Source: Phascolarctobacterium sp.
Lineage (GTDB): Bacteria > Bacillota > Negativicutes > Acidaminococcales > Acidaminococcaceae
Assembly: GCA_003150755.1 (NCBI GenBank)
Contig: QAMT01000002.1
Coordinates: 62,001 to 126,000, forward strand
Direction of reading: 5' to 3'
Length of the DNA stretch: 64,000 nucleotides
The position numbers and the translations under genes are program-made. The notes beneath the pieces were generated by a model. It was not told the DNA's origin. It saw nothing but the letters and a program-made list of their open reading frames with translations, and did no database searches. Of the stretch, positions 49,098-57,512 are shown piece after piece; within the stretch, counting starts at the first letter, position 1; every line of letters starts with the position of its first letter.

Positions 49098-50459
49098 TTA
49101 CATTTCCAAGCCGCCGTTTTTATTTATCTTGTACTGCAAGTACAAAAAGCGTCCGCCCAAAAAGGCAACGGCACACAAAAGTCCGATGTCCAGACTGAGC
49201 CAGTAGGAGGACGGACCCATGTTAAGTATGTAATCAAAACAGCAGCCCAGCGGCAGGCAAATCAGCCAGTAGGCTGCAAAACCTGCCCAAAAGGTTGATT
49301 TAACGTCTTTATAGCCGCGCAGGATACCCTGTATCGGCGCTGCCGTTGCGTCCATAACCTGAAAGAACATGGCATAGAACAAAAATCCAATGGTTTGTTC
49401 TATAATTACCGGTTCGGATGTGTACAGCCCGGCGATAAGTTCGCGGTCCAGCAGCACAAAAATGGTCAGCGCTACGGCAACAGTCAGGTTGCAGGCTATG
49501 CCCAGCAGGCTGTAACGCAGTGCCTCGCCAAAGCGGCGTGCACCTGCTTCCACACCGACGACGATGGTCAGCGACATGCTGAAGCTTAGCGGCACCATAT
49601 ACAGCAGCGAGGTGAAGCTCATTGCCGCCTGGTGTGCCGCGATGATGATTGTGCCGAACTTAGCCATAAACACGGCGATAACGCCGAAGATGCTGGCTTC
49701 CATAAAAATTGCCGCGCCCATTGGTATGCCCAGCGACAGGTTTTCTTTAAGCTGCGCCCATTCCAGTTTGAATTTGTCCGTAAAAATATGCAGCTGCGCA
49801 AAGGCAGGCAGTTTGCAAACTACCCAGATGAAGATGAAAAATTCCAGCCAGTAGGTAATGCCTGTTGCCAGCCCTGCACCGATGCCGCCCAGACGCGGCG
49901 CGCCGAACTTACCGAAAATCAAGCAATAGTTTAAAAAGGCGTTGACCGGCAACGCCAGCAGGTAGATTTTCATGGTAATGCCGGTATAACCGCTGGTATC
50001 TACCAGCGCACGCAGCGCCGTGGATAAAAAGAACGGCAGCACGCCGATGCCGATAGCGGCGATGTACATTTTGGCAATGTAGTGTACTTCCGGCTCCAGC
50101 CCGAAAGTTCCCAGAAGGCTATCCAAAAACAGTACGCCAAGCACCAGCAAAAGCAGCGAAAACGCCGTTGCCAGAAACATTGTGTGGCGCACAACATTGC
50201 CGATGTTATGCCGCTCGCCCCTGCCCAAAAGGTGGGCAATTATCGGCATGGAGCCGAGCAAAATGCCGTTAAGCGACGCCATTACCGGCATCCACAGATT
50301 GCCACCGATAGCAGTGCCTGCCAGATGCACTGCACCGGCGTGCCCGCTCATGGCAGAATCGCAGAAGTTCATTGCCATAATGGCGGTTTGCGTTATTAAA
50401 ATGGGTATCATTACGTCAAGCAGCCGCCTGAGGCGCACTGCATTCTTTTTGCTTAGCAT
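49098..50459 (-). CDS. MATE-family multidrug efflux transporter, NorM type
   Basis: The 453-residue protein has about twelve hydrophobic segments. The N-terminal half has IPILITQTAIMAMNFCDSAMSGHAG and ANLWMPVMASLNGILLGSMPIIAHLLGRGE, typical of NorM-like Na+/drug antiporters; the second half has VGVEAGARRFGEALRYS. It belongs to another MATE branch than the gene at 8 kb. The ABC-F gene lies just upstream on the same strand, eleven bases away. Confidence 0.92.
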   Translation of the reverse strand: MLSKKNAVRLRRLLDVMIPILITQTAIMAMNFCDSAMSGHAGAVHLAGTAIGGNLWMPVMASLNGILLGSMPIIAHLLGRGERHNIGNVVRHTMFLATAFSLLLLVLGVLFLDSLLGTFGLEPEVHYIAKMYIAAIGIGVLPFFLSTALRALVDTSGYTGITMKIYLLALPVNAFLNYCLIFGKFGAPRLGGIGAGLATGITYWLEFFIFIWVVCKLPAFAQLHIFTDKFKLEWAQLKENLSLGIPMGAAIFMEASIFGVIAVFMAKFGTIIIAAHQAAMSFTSLLYMVPLSFSMSLTIVVGVEAGARRFGEALRYSLLGIACNLTVAVALTIFVLLDRELIAGLYTSEPVIIEQTIGFLFYAMFFQVMDATAAPIQGILRGYKDVKSTFWAGFAAYWLICLPLGCCFDYILNMGPSSYWLSLDIGLLCAVAFLGGRFLYLQYKINKNGGLEM

Positions 50460-50470
50460 AAACTCCCTTT

Positions 50471-52372
50471 CTATTTGGCGGCTTCCGCTTCGGCAAGTTC
50501 TTCCAGATAAGCCCAGCGGTCAGTCAAATCACTGATGCGCTGCGTTAGCTCCTGCTGGCGTGCGGTCAGCTCCGTTAATTTTACAAAGTCTGCGCCGCTG
50601 GCGTTAATTTCCAGTTCCGTCATTTTCAGTTCTGCTTCTGCCTGCGCGATAACCTGTTCAATTTTTTCGTATTCCAGCCTTTCTTTATAGGTCATTTTTG
50701 GCGCACGCTGCTTTTCCTCGCGCTGCTGCGGTTTAGCTGCGCTTTGGCTGCGTTCTTCCTGGCGCGCAAGGCTCTGCGCTTCGGCACGCGCCTGCTCGTA
50801 CTGAGTGTAATCGCCGATAAACTGGCGCACTTCACCGCCTCCCATAAAGGCAAAAATTTTATCGGCAAAGCGGTCCAAAAAGTAACGGTCGTGCGATACC
50901 GCAATAACCGCGCCGTTAAAAGTATCAAGATAATCTTCTAGCACAGAAAGCGTGGGAATGTCGAGGTCATTGGTAGGCTCGTCCAGAATCAGCACGTTGG
51001 GCGCGCCCATTAAAACACTCAAAAGGTACAGACGGCGTTTTTCGCCGCCGCTCAGTTTGCTTACCGGCACCCATTGCAGTTCCGGCGGAAAGAGGAAACG
51101 CTCCAGCATCTGCGCCGCCGTAATGCGCGTGCCGTCGGCAGTTTCGATATAATCGCTGACGTTTTTAATGTATTCCAAAACGCGGCAGTCAGCGTCTTTA
51201 AATTCGCTGTGCTGGGCAAAGTAACCAATTTTTACCGTTTGCCCCACTTTAACCGTGCCGCGCGTCGGTGCAAGTCGTCCTGCGATAATATCCATCAGGC
51301 TGCTTTTGCCGCTGCCGTTGGGCCCTACAATGCCGATGCGGTCGTTGCGCAGCAGCACATAGTTAAAATTATCAATGTAAGTTTTACCGCCGTAATCAAG
51401 CCCGATATTTTCACATTCAATAACCGTTTTGCCAAGGCGCGAGCCGACGGAAGAAATCTCGAGCTGCTGCTCTTTTTTGATGTTCCCCACTTCCTGCTTC
51501 AAAGCATTAAAACGCTCGATGCGCTCTTTGCTTTTGGTGCGGCGTGCTTCCGCCCCGCGGCTTATCCACGCCAGTTCGCGCCGGTACACGTTGCGCAGGC
51601 GCTGTGCAGCACTGGCTGCGGCAATGCGGCGCTCTTCGCGTTTTTGCAAAAATAAGCTGTAATTGCCGGTATAAAGATAACCTTCGCCATTATCAATTTC
51701 CAGCGTGCGGTTGACAACGCGGTCAAAAAAATAACGGTCGTGCGTAACCATTAAAAGCGCGCCTTTACGTTTTTGCAGCATTTCTTCCAGCCACGCCACT
51801 GTTTCGTTATCCATATGGTTGGTAGGTTCGTCCAAAATCAAAAGGTCGCTGGGGCGCACCAATACGCCCGCCAATGCCACGCGCTTACGCTGACCGCCGC
51901 TTAGTTCGCGCATCGGCTGCTGCAAATCCGTAATGCCCAGCCTGTCCAGCACGGCCTTGGCTTCGCTTTCCAGCTGCCAGGCAAATTTGCTGTCCATCTC
52001 CTGCTGCAAGGCAAGCAGAGTTTTCTGTGCCGCCTTATCGTCAGGCGCTGCCGCCGCATGCTGCACGGCAGCCTCGTAACGGCGCACAACGTCAAGCTGC
52101 GGCGATTCCCCGCGGAAAACCTGCGCCAGCACCGTCGCGTCCGGGTCAAACGGTGGGTCCTGCGGCAGGTATTCAATCACGCAGGCTCCGTTTTTGGTAA
52201 TTTTGCCCTCGCTTGGCTCGCCGGTGGCAATATCGCGCAAAAGCGTGCTTTTCCCCGTGCCGTTAACGCCGATAACGCCGATTTTATCGCCGTCTTCTAT
52301 ATTAAAACTGATATTTTTAAACAAAGTGCGCACGCCGTAGCTGTGCCCTAAATTTTCTACACTTAAAATCAT
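50471..52372 (-). CDS. ABC-F family ATPase, Uup-like
   Basis: The 633-residue soluble protein has two ABC cassettes and no membrane segments. Cassette one has GVNGTGKSTLLRDIA and LSGGQRKRVALAG; cassette two has GPNGSGKSSLMDII and LSGGEKRRLYLLS. The last ~90 residues form a charged coiled coil (LEYEKIEQVIAQAEAELKMTELEIN...), as in Uup, which acts on ribosomes or branched DNA. Resistance-type ABC-F proteins usually differ in the linker, but a function in antibiotic protection cannot be ruled out. Confidence 0.9.
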   Translation of the reverse strand: MILSVENLGHSYGVRTLFKNISFNIEDGDKIGVIGVNGTGKSTLLRDIATGEPSEGKITKNGACVIEYLPQDPPFDPDATVLAQVFRGESPQLDVVRRYEAAVQHAAAAPDDKAAQKTLLALQQEMDSKFAWQLESEAKAVLDRLGITDLQQPMRELSGGQRKRVALAGVLVRPSDLLILDEPTNHMDNETVAWLEEMLQKRKGALLMVTHDRYFFDRVVNRTLEIDNGEGYLYTGNYSLFLQKREERRIAAASAAQRLRNVYRRELAWISRGAEARRTKSKERIERFNALKQEVGNIKKEQQLEISSVGSRLGKTVIECENIGLDYGGKTYIDNFNYVLLRNDRIGIVGPNGSGKSSLMDIIAGRLAPTRGTVKVGQTVKIGYFAQHSEFKDADCRVLEYIKNVSDYIETADGTRITAAQMLERFLFPPELQWVPVSKLSGGEKRRLYLLSVLMGAPNVLILDEPTNDLDIPTLSVLEDYLDTFNGAVIAVSHDRYFLDRFADKIFAFMGGGEVRQFIGDYTQYEQARAEAQSLARQEERSQSAAKPQQREEKQRAPKMTYKERLEYEKIEQVIAQAEAELKMTELEINASGADFVKLTELTARQQELTQRISDLTDRWAYLEELAEAEAAK

Positions 52373-52457
52373 AGTACCGCCTCATTAACAAAGTCTGTTT
52401 ATATCTTAACACAATTTGCCGCAAAAACAAAACGCCTTTGCGCCCGCGCAGATTTAC

Positions 52458-52485
52458 TTGACAAAACCCCGGCGGCTGATATAAT
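52458..52485 (+). promoter_or_regulatory. Consensus promoter of the ZTP riboswitch transcript
   Basis: TTGACA (52458-52463), a 16-base spacer and TATAAT (52480-52485), both perfect. Confidence 0.82.
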
Positions 52486-52506
52486 AAATTTATACAAATT
52501 GCATAG

Positions 52507-52610
52507 GCGCCGCGGGCCTGACGGATTTGAAGTGGATTTAACCACGTGGACCGCGCTGCTGTAAGATTAGCCGGCCGTCTGGGCAGAGAGAAATGCCCGG
52601 GCGGCTTTTT
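52507..52610 (+). promoter_or_regulatory. ZTP/ZMP (pfl motif) riboswitch
   Basis: The leader has the known features in order: P1 CGCGG (52511-52515) / CCGCG (52551-52555), CTGACGG, P2 GTGG-ATTTAA-CCAC (52532-52545) and, after a short linker, the conserved GCCGTCTGGGCA (52574-52585). That segment is also the 5' arm of a terminator, pairing with TGCCCGGGCGGC (52594-52605) and followed by five T. In known ZTP switches, binding of ZMP or ZTP, the signal of low 10-formyl-THF, prevents termination. Here CTGACGG replaces the usual CTGGCGG. Recognised by eye from the motif, not by a covariance search. Confidence 0.85.
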
Positions 52611-52626
52611 ATATTGTCCGGTCACT

Positions 52627-52658
52627 TCTCTCCTTGTTTAGCTGATACAAAGGAGAGA
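52627..52658 (+). promoter_or_regulatory. Second hairpin covering the ribosome-binding site, followed by T6
   Basis: TCTCTCCTT (52627-52635) pairs perfectly with AAGGAGAGA (52650-52658), then TTTTTT and the ATG follow. The 3' arm is the ribosome-binding site. It can act as a second terminator or as a lid on translation, downstream of the ZTP switch. Confidence 0.65.
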
Positions 52659-52664
52659 TTTTTT

Positions 52665-53885
52665 ATGAAAAACAGATGGCTTATCGCGCTGGCGGCAGTC
52701 GGCATCCATATTTCCATCGGCAGCGTTTATGCGTGGAGCGTGCTGACCCGCCCCATTATGGAGCAGCTTGGCTTTACCTTACAGCAGACAACGTGGACTT
52801 TTTCCATCGCCATTTTGTTTCTGGGCCTTTCCGCCGGTTTTTTGGGCGGTTATGTAGAAAAACACGGCCCGCGCAAAAGCGGTTTTACCAGCGCGCTGTT
52901 TTTCGGCACCGGCATGCTGGGCACCGCGCTGGCGGTATATTTAAAAAGCCTGCCCCTGCTGTATCTTTTTTACGGCTTTATCGGCGGTATCGGGCTTGGT
53001 GTCGGCTATATCACGCCGGTATCTACCCTTGTAAAATGGTTTCCCAATAACCGCGGCTTTGCCACCGGCCTTGCCATTATGGGCTTCGGCTTTGCCAGCC
53101 TTATCGCCGGTCCGCTGATGCAGTACCTGGTTGCCAGCTACGGGCTGATGCAGAACTTTATCATTTTAGGCGTGGCGTACATGGTTATCATGGTGCTGTC
53201 CGCTTCGTATTTAGAGCCGCCCAAAGCCCAGCCGCAGCAGCAATCCGCGCCAAGCGGCTACACAACTATGCTGCAAGTAAAAAATTACACAGCGGCACAG
53301 GCGCTTAAAACCTGGCAGTTTTACGCACTGTGGTGGATATTTTTTACCAACATTACCTGCGGCATCGGCCTGCTTGCAGTTGCCTCGCCCATGGCGCAGG
53401 AAGTTGTAGGCATGTCGCCGGAAGCAGCTGCCTCCATGGTAGGCATCATCGGACTGATTAACGGCGGCGGGCGCATTGCCTGGTCAACCGTATCGGATTA
53501 CATCGGCAGGCGCAGCGTTTACGTTTTGTTTTTTATAATTGAAATCGCCGCGTTTTACCTGCTGGCGCAGACAGGTGATGCGCTGCTGTTCCAGCTTTTG
53601 GTATTTGTTATTATTTCCTGCTACGGCGGCGGTTTTTCGTGCATGCCGGCTTATTTAAGTGATTTGTTCGGCACAAAGGAATTAAGCTCTATCCACGGCA
53701 AAATTTTAACCGCGTGGGGGCTGGCTGGCATTGCCGGGCCGCTTTTGCTTTCGTGGATGCGCGAAACAACCAGCGGTTACACAGCGACGCTGTATGTATT
53801 TTCCGCAGCATTTGTGCTGAGCCTTACCGTTGCACTTATTTTAAAATGGAAAACGTCGGTTGACGCCCAGATAAAAGAACAATAA
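52665..53885 (+). CDS. Major facilitator transporter, oxalate/formate antiporter (OFA/OxlT) family
   Basis: The 406-residue protein has twelve hydrophobic segments. Family features are WLIALAAVGIHISIGSVYAWSVLTRPI, GVGYITPVSTLVKWFPNNRGFATGLAIMGFGFASLI and INGGGRIAWSTVSDYIGRR. OFA proteins move small carboxylates such as oxalate, formate or pyruvate. Control by a ZTP riboswitch suggests formate or another one-carbon-related anion, which is an inference. The start follows the AAAGGAGAG site, which lies inside a hairpin. Confidence 0.9.
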   Translation: MKNRWLIALAAVGIHISIGSVYAWSVLTRPIMEQLGFTLQQTTWTFSIAILFLGLSAGFLGGYVEKHGPRKSGFTSALFFGTGMLGTALAVYLKSLPLLYLFYGFIGGIGLGVGYITPVSTLVKWFPNNRGFATGLAIMGFGFASLIAGPLMQYLVASYGLMQNFIILGVAYMVIMVLSASYLEPPKAQPQQQSAPSGYTTMLQVKNYTAAQALKTWQFYALWWIFFTNITCGIGLLAVASPMAQEVVGMSPEAAASMVGIIGLINGGGRIAWSTVSDYIGRRSVYVLFFIIEIAAFYLLAQTGDALLFQLLVFVIISCYGGGFSCMPAYLSDLFGTKELSSIHGKILTAWGLAGIAGPLLLSWMRETTSGYTATLYVFSAAFVLSLTVALILKWKTSVDAQIKEQ

Positions 53886-53891
53886 AGCACA

Positions 53892-53917
53892 AAACCCCTG
53901 AAAATTTTCAGGGGTTT
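53892..53917 (+). terminator. Terminator after the OFA-family transporter
   Basis: AAACCCCTGAAA and TTTCAGGGGTTT form a perfect twelve-base stem (about 53892-53917) followed by ATTTTTT. Confidence 0.9.
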
Positions 53918-54025
53918 ATTTTTTGGTATTCACCCAAAATATACAATTTAATTTAACTTGCCAAGCCAATATTTTTAAGCGATAATATAAATATCTAAAT
54001 TACCGCAAAGAAAAGAAGTGTCATA

Positions 54026-54589
54026 ATGCAGGAAAAACAAGTCAGTTATCTGCACATGTTCAATGTGTTTTTTAAAATAGGCCTGTTCACCATCGGCGGC
54101 GGGCTGGCCATGATTCCCTTAATCCGCGACGAATTTGTAGAGCGCCAGGGCTGGATTGACGATAAGGATATTACCGACGTGCTGGCAATCGCCCAGTCTC
54201 TGCCGGGCGTAATTGCCGTCAACTCCGCCACGTTTTTGGGCTACCGCCTGGCGGGAATCATGGGCGCGCTGGTCTGCACCATCGGCGTAGTGCTGCCCTC
54301 GTTCTTAATTATCCTGGCGATTGCTATGCTGTTTGCTTCCAGCGGGCTTGATACCAACACTTATATTTTAAAATTTTTTGCCGGTGTCAACGCTGCCATT
54401 ACCGTACTGCTTGTAGTAGCAACTAAAAAAATGTTTGCTTCCTCCGTCAGCAATAGGCTGGGCTGGGTTATTTTAATAGTTTCCATTGCCGAAATTTACG
54501 TTTTGGGCTTCGGCATTGCTTCGACTGTTATTGCAGCGGCGCTGTACGCCATTGCCGCTTACCGCTTTTTAGGCAGGAGGGCTGACTGA
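54026..54589 (+). CDS. Chromate transporter, N-terminal half (short-chain ChrA)
   Basis: The 187-residue membrane protein starts with FNVFFKIGLFTIGGGLAMIPLIRDEFVERQGWI and has AIAQSLPGVIAVNSATFLGYRLAG, the two ChrA motifs. It is one half of a two-gene short-chain ChrA pair: the stop overlaps the next start (ATGA). Such pairs export chromate in some species, but many have unknown anion substrates. Confidence 0.92.
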   Translation: MQEKQVSYLHMFNVFFKIGLFTIGGGLAMIPLIRDEFVERQGWIDDKDITDVLAIAQSLPGVIAVNSATFLGYRLAGIMGALVCTIGVVLPSFLIILAIAMLFASSGLDTNTYILKFFAGVNAAITVLLVVATKKMFASSVSNRLGWVILIVSIAEIYVLGFGIASTVIAAALYAIAAYRFLGRRAD

Positions 54590-55158
54590 TGATTTACTGG
54601 GATTTGTTCTTTGTATTTTTTAAAATCGGCCTGTTTTCCTTCGGCGGCGGCCTTGCCATGGTCAGCGTCATCCAGCAGGAGGTTTTGGCGCATGGGTGGA
54701 TTCCGGCATCAGAATATGCGCGCATCATTACTATTTCGCAGATGACGCCGGGTCCGATTGCAGTCAACACTGCCACCTATGTCGGCGCGCGCGTCTGCGG
54801 CCCGGAAGTTCTCCCTGCCGTATTAGGCTCGTTTATCGCAACACTCGGCGTTTCACTGCCGTCGTTTATAATTGTTTATTTTGTAGCCCGCTCGCTGGAA
54901 AAATTCAGTTCCTCGCGCCTTGTAAAAGAAGCGTTGTGCGGCATCCGCCCGGCAGTTATCGCTTTTATGATTACCGCCGTAATTTTCTTTTTGGATATTA
55001 CCCTGTTTCCGATTGATGAAGCCTCAGCGGCAAGCAGCACCTTTAACCCCATCGGCATACCGGTGCTGTTAATTTTATATTACCTGCACAATTACCGCAA
55101 AGTCGGCGCTATCAGCCTGATGCTGCTCAGCGGTATTATAGGGATATTGGTTTATTAA
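54589..55158 (+). CDS. Chromate transporter, C-terminal half (short-chain ChrA)
   Basis: The 189-residue partner of the preceding gene has the same motifs: FFVFFKIGLFSFGGGLAMVSVIQQEVLAHGWI and TISQMTPGPIAVNTATYVGARVCG. The two halves have opposite topology in the family and act together. AGGAGG before the ATG lies in the first gene. Confidence 0.92.
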   Translation: MIYWDLFFVFFKIGLFSFGGGLAMVSVIQQEVLAHGWIPASEYARIITISQMTPGPIAVNTATYVGARVCGPEVLPAVLGSFIATLGVSLPSFIIVYFVARSLEKFSSSRLVKEALCGIRPAVIAFMITAVIFFLDITLFPIDEASAASSTFNPIGIPVLLILYYLHNYRKVGAISLMLLSGIIGILVY

Positions 55159-55204
55159 AAATTGTGATATACTGGTTATAAACATGTAATTTGGAGAAAA
55201 CACA

Positions 55205-55495
55205 ATGCAAAACACCGGCATCAATCCTTTGGTAATAGATGAAATCCGCGCCGCAGCCAAACGCAGCAATTTAACAAAAGTAATTCTGTTCGGTTCGCGC
55301 GCCCGCGGAGATTATAAAAAGACAAGCGACATTGACCTTGCCGTAACAGGCGGCAATACTGCGCTTTTTGCAGCCGATATGGAAGAAACATCGACGCTTT
55401 TGTCTTTCGACATTGTTGACCTTGATAAACCGGTGCAGGCAGAACTTTTACAATCAATCGCAAAGGAAGGTATTATCCTTTATGAAAAAATATGA
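55205..55495 (+). CDS. MNT-type nucleotidyltransferase antitoxin (MntA-like)
   Basis: The 96-residue protein has the minimal nucleotidyltransferase motif VILFGSRARGDYKKTSDIDLAV, that is GS-X10-D-X-D (Gly30-Ser31, Asp42, Asp44). In HEPT/MNT systems the MNT partner silences the HEPT toxin by adding AMP groups to a tyrosine. It overlaps the HEPT gene by 14 bases. Confidence 0.9.
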   Translation: MQNTGINPLVIDEIRAAAKRSNLTKVILFGSRARGDYKKTSDIDLAVTGGNTALFAADMEETSTLLSFDIVDLDKPVQAELLQSIAKEGIILYEKI

Positions 55496-55868
55496 AAACT
55501 TTCAAGCTGCGCTGCGCAACTTAAAAGACATTTACCGTTATGACGAACCTTACGACAACGTAGTGCTTACGGGACTTGTTGCGCTGTACGAAATATGCTT
55601 TGAACAATCGTGGAAAGCGATGAAAGAAATCCTTGCAGATGAAGGCGTAACGGAAGCAGCAACCGGCTCGCCCAAAAGTATTTTAAAGGCTGCTTTCAAA
55701 GCCGGTATGATTACCGATGAACAGCTATGGCTGGAAGCGCTGGCAACGCGCAACAACGTGGCGCACGCTTATAACAGCGCCATTGCCTTGCAGATTGTGC
55801 GCGATACCAAAAGTAAATATTACGAAATGTTCTGCCGGCTTGATGAAGAACTGGCAGCCAGAATATAA
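55482..55868 (+). CDS. HEPT-type toxin (HI0074 family)
   Basis: The 128-residue all-helical protein has the HEPT motif R-X4-H-X-Y in TRNNVAHAY (Arg90, His95, Tyr97). The arginine and histidine are the RNase site and the tyrosine is the AMP target in characterised systems. Sequence style (NFQAALRNLKDI...) fits the HI0074/nucleotidyltransferase-substrate-binding branch. ATG 55482 has AAAGGAAGG about 12 bases upstream. With the preceding gene it forms a complete antitoxin-toxin pair. Confidence 0.88.
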   Translation: MKKYENFQAALRNLKDIYRYDEPYDNVVLTGLVALYEICFEQSWKAMKEILADEGVTEAATGSPKSILKAAFKAGMITDEQLWLEALATRNNVAHAYNSAIALQIVRDTKSKYYEMFCRLDEELAARI

Positions 55869-55870
55869 CA

Positions 55871-55896
55871 AAAACCGCAGCCGAAACTGCGGTTTT
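55871..55896. terminator. Terminator after the MNT/HEPT pair
   Basis: AAAACCGCAG and CTGCGGTTTT form a ten-base stem followed by ATTTTTT; bidirectional for rlmH. Confidence 0.88.
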
Positions 55897-55916
55897 ATTT
55901 TTTGCAATTATAAATT

Positions 55917-56396
55917 TTACCAATGGTATTTTTCGCCGCGGCTTATTTTAAACGCGCGGTAAATCTGCTCCACCAAAAGCAGGCGTATCATCTGGTGCGT
56001 AAATGTCAGTTTTGAAAAACTCCACCGCATATCCGCACGCCTGCGCAGCGCATCGGTATAACCAAAAGCACCGCCGATAACAAAGGCTATGTGGCTTTTG
56101 CCTGCCAGCGCCCAGCCGTCAAACAATTCCGCCAGCTGCGGCGATGTTACTTCTTTGCCCTGCAAATCCAGCAGCACCACATGGGCGCTTGCCGGTATCG
56201 CATTTATCAGCCGCTCTGTTTCCTTCGCCAGCACCTGTTCTTTTTCAGCAGGCGAAGGGTTATCCGGCATTTTTTCTTCGCCGATAGCAATGGTCTCCAG
56301 CTTGCAGTACGGCGTCAGGCGTTTGGTAAATTCGGCAATGCCTTCGGTCAGGTATTTTTCCTTAATCTTGCCGACGCAGACGATACTGATTTTCAT
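55917..56396 (-). CDS. rlmH: 23S rRNA (pseudouridine-1915-N3)-methyltransferase
   Basis: The 159-residue SPOUT-fold enzyme methylates pseudouridine 1915 in 23S rRNA. Diagnostic are the start MKISIVCVGKIKEKYL, HIAFVIGGAFGYTDALRRRAD and the C-terminal TFTHQMIRLLLVEQIYRAFKISRGEKYHW. It closes the yycJ-htrA-rlmH order seen after walRK in Firmicutes; walRK itself is not here. Confidence 0.96.
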   Translation of the reverse strand: MKISIVCVGKIKEKYLTEGIAEFTKRLTPYCKLETIAIGEEKMPDNPSPAEKEQVLAKETERLINAIPASAHVVLLDLQGKEVTSPQLAELFDGWALAGKSHIAFVIGGAFGYTDALRRRADMRWSFSKLTFTHQMIRLLLVEQIYRAFKISRGEKYHW

Positions 56397-56397
56397 A

Positions 56398-57501
56398 TCA
56401 GTTCTCCTCGGGCATTTCCTGCAAAGTTACCTGCAAGCTGCGTTCAATACCGGCACGCAGCACAACAATTTCAACTACGTCGCCAACTTTCTTTTCAGCC
56501 AGCTTGCTGCGCAGTTCAGGCACGGTTTCAACCTTAGCGCCGTCAAAGGTCAGAATAATATCGCCGGGGCGCATACCTGCATTATAAACCGGGCCGCCGG
56601 TAACAATTTTCATAACAAAAATGCCGCCGTGCAAATCAAGGTCAAAGCCATAACGCGCGCTGATGTCCTTATCAATCAGGCTGGCGCCGATATATGGGCG
56701 CGCAATGCGGCCATGATGTGCAAGTTCGTCCAAAATAGGTTTAGCTGAGTTGACCGGAATGGCAAAGCCGATGCCTTCAACGCCGCTGACAGCAACTTTG
56801 GCCGAGTTGATACCTACAACTTCGCCATCAGCATTGACAAGGGCGCCGCCGCTGTTACCGGGGTTAATTGCCGCATCCGTCTGGATAAGGTTAAATTTAC
56901 GGTCGCCAAGCTCGATAGAACGGTTTAACGCGCTGATAACGCCCACCGTAACGCTGCCGCGGAACTCCAAGCCCAACGGGTTGCCGATAGCAATGGCAGG
57001 TTCGCCAACCTGCAAGGTAGAAGAATCGCCAAAATCAGCAACCGGCAAATCACCATCCACGTCAATTTTTACAACGGCAAGGTCGGTCGCTGCATCTGCG
57101 CCAAGCACCTTGCCTTTAACGCTGCGGCCGTCCGTAAGGCTGACGATGATTTCCTGCGCGCCTTCAACAACGTGGTTATTGGTGGCAATCAGGCCGCTCT
57201 TGTCGTAAATAACGCCGCTGCCCGTGCCGCGCTCGGTAAGCTGCACGCGGTTAAAAAAGTCGCGCACATAAGCCTTGTTGGTAATGCCTACAACGGCAGG
57301 GCCAACCTTTTGCGCCGCCACAACAACCGGCGTATTGCGCGCGCCGGAGAGCTTAACCTCCTGCTTTGCCGCTGCCGGTGCAGCTGCTTCCTTCTGCGTT
57401 TCTGCGGTATTGCCGATGCCGCAGCCGCCCAGCAGCACAGCCGTGCTCAAAATACCGCACATAAATAAATTGATTGATTTTTTCAATAATCTCTTTTGCA
57501 T
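56398..57501 (-). CDS. HtrA/DegP-family serine protease with one PDZ domain (lipoprotein)
   Basis: The 367-residue envelope protease has a lipobox (LLGGC, Cys27). The catalytic triad is His110 (TNNHVVEG), Asp140 (ATDLAVVKI) and Ser217 (NPGNSGGAL). A PDZ domain spans about 265-355. It degrades or refolds damaged exported proteins. ATG 57501 has GAGGGG upstream. It lies between yycJ and rlmH. Confidence 0.94.
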   Translation of the reverse strand: MQKRLLKKSINLFMCGILSTAVLLGGCGIGNTAETQKEAAAPAAAKQEVKLSGARNTPVVVAAQKVGPAVVGITNKAYVRDFFNRVQLTERGTGSGVIYDKSGLIATNNHVVEGAQEIIVSLTDGRSVKGKVLGADAATDLAVVKIDVDGDLPVADFGDSSTLQVGEPAIAIGNPLGLEFRGSVTVGVISALNRSIELGDRKFNLIQTDAAINPGNSGGALVNADGEVVGINSAKVAVSGVEGIGFAIPVNSAKPILDELAHHGRIARPYIGASLIDKDISARYGFDLDLHGGIFVMKIVTGGPVYNAGMRPGDIILTFDGAKVETVPELRSKLAEKKVGDVVEIVVLRAGIERSLQVTLQEMPEEN

Positions 57502-57512
57502 TTTTACACCCC

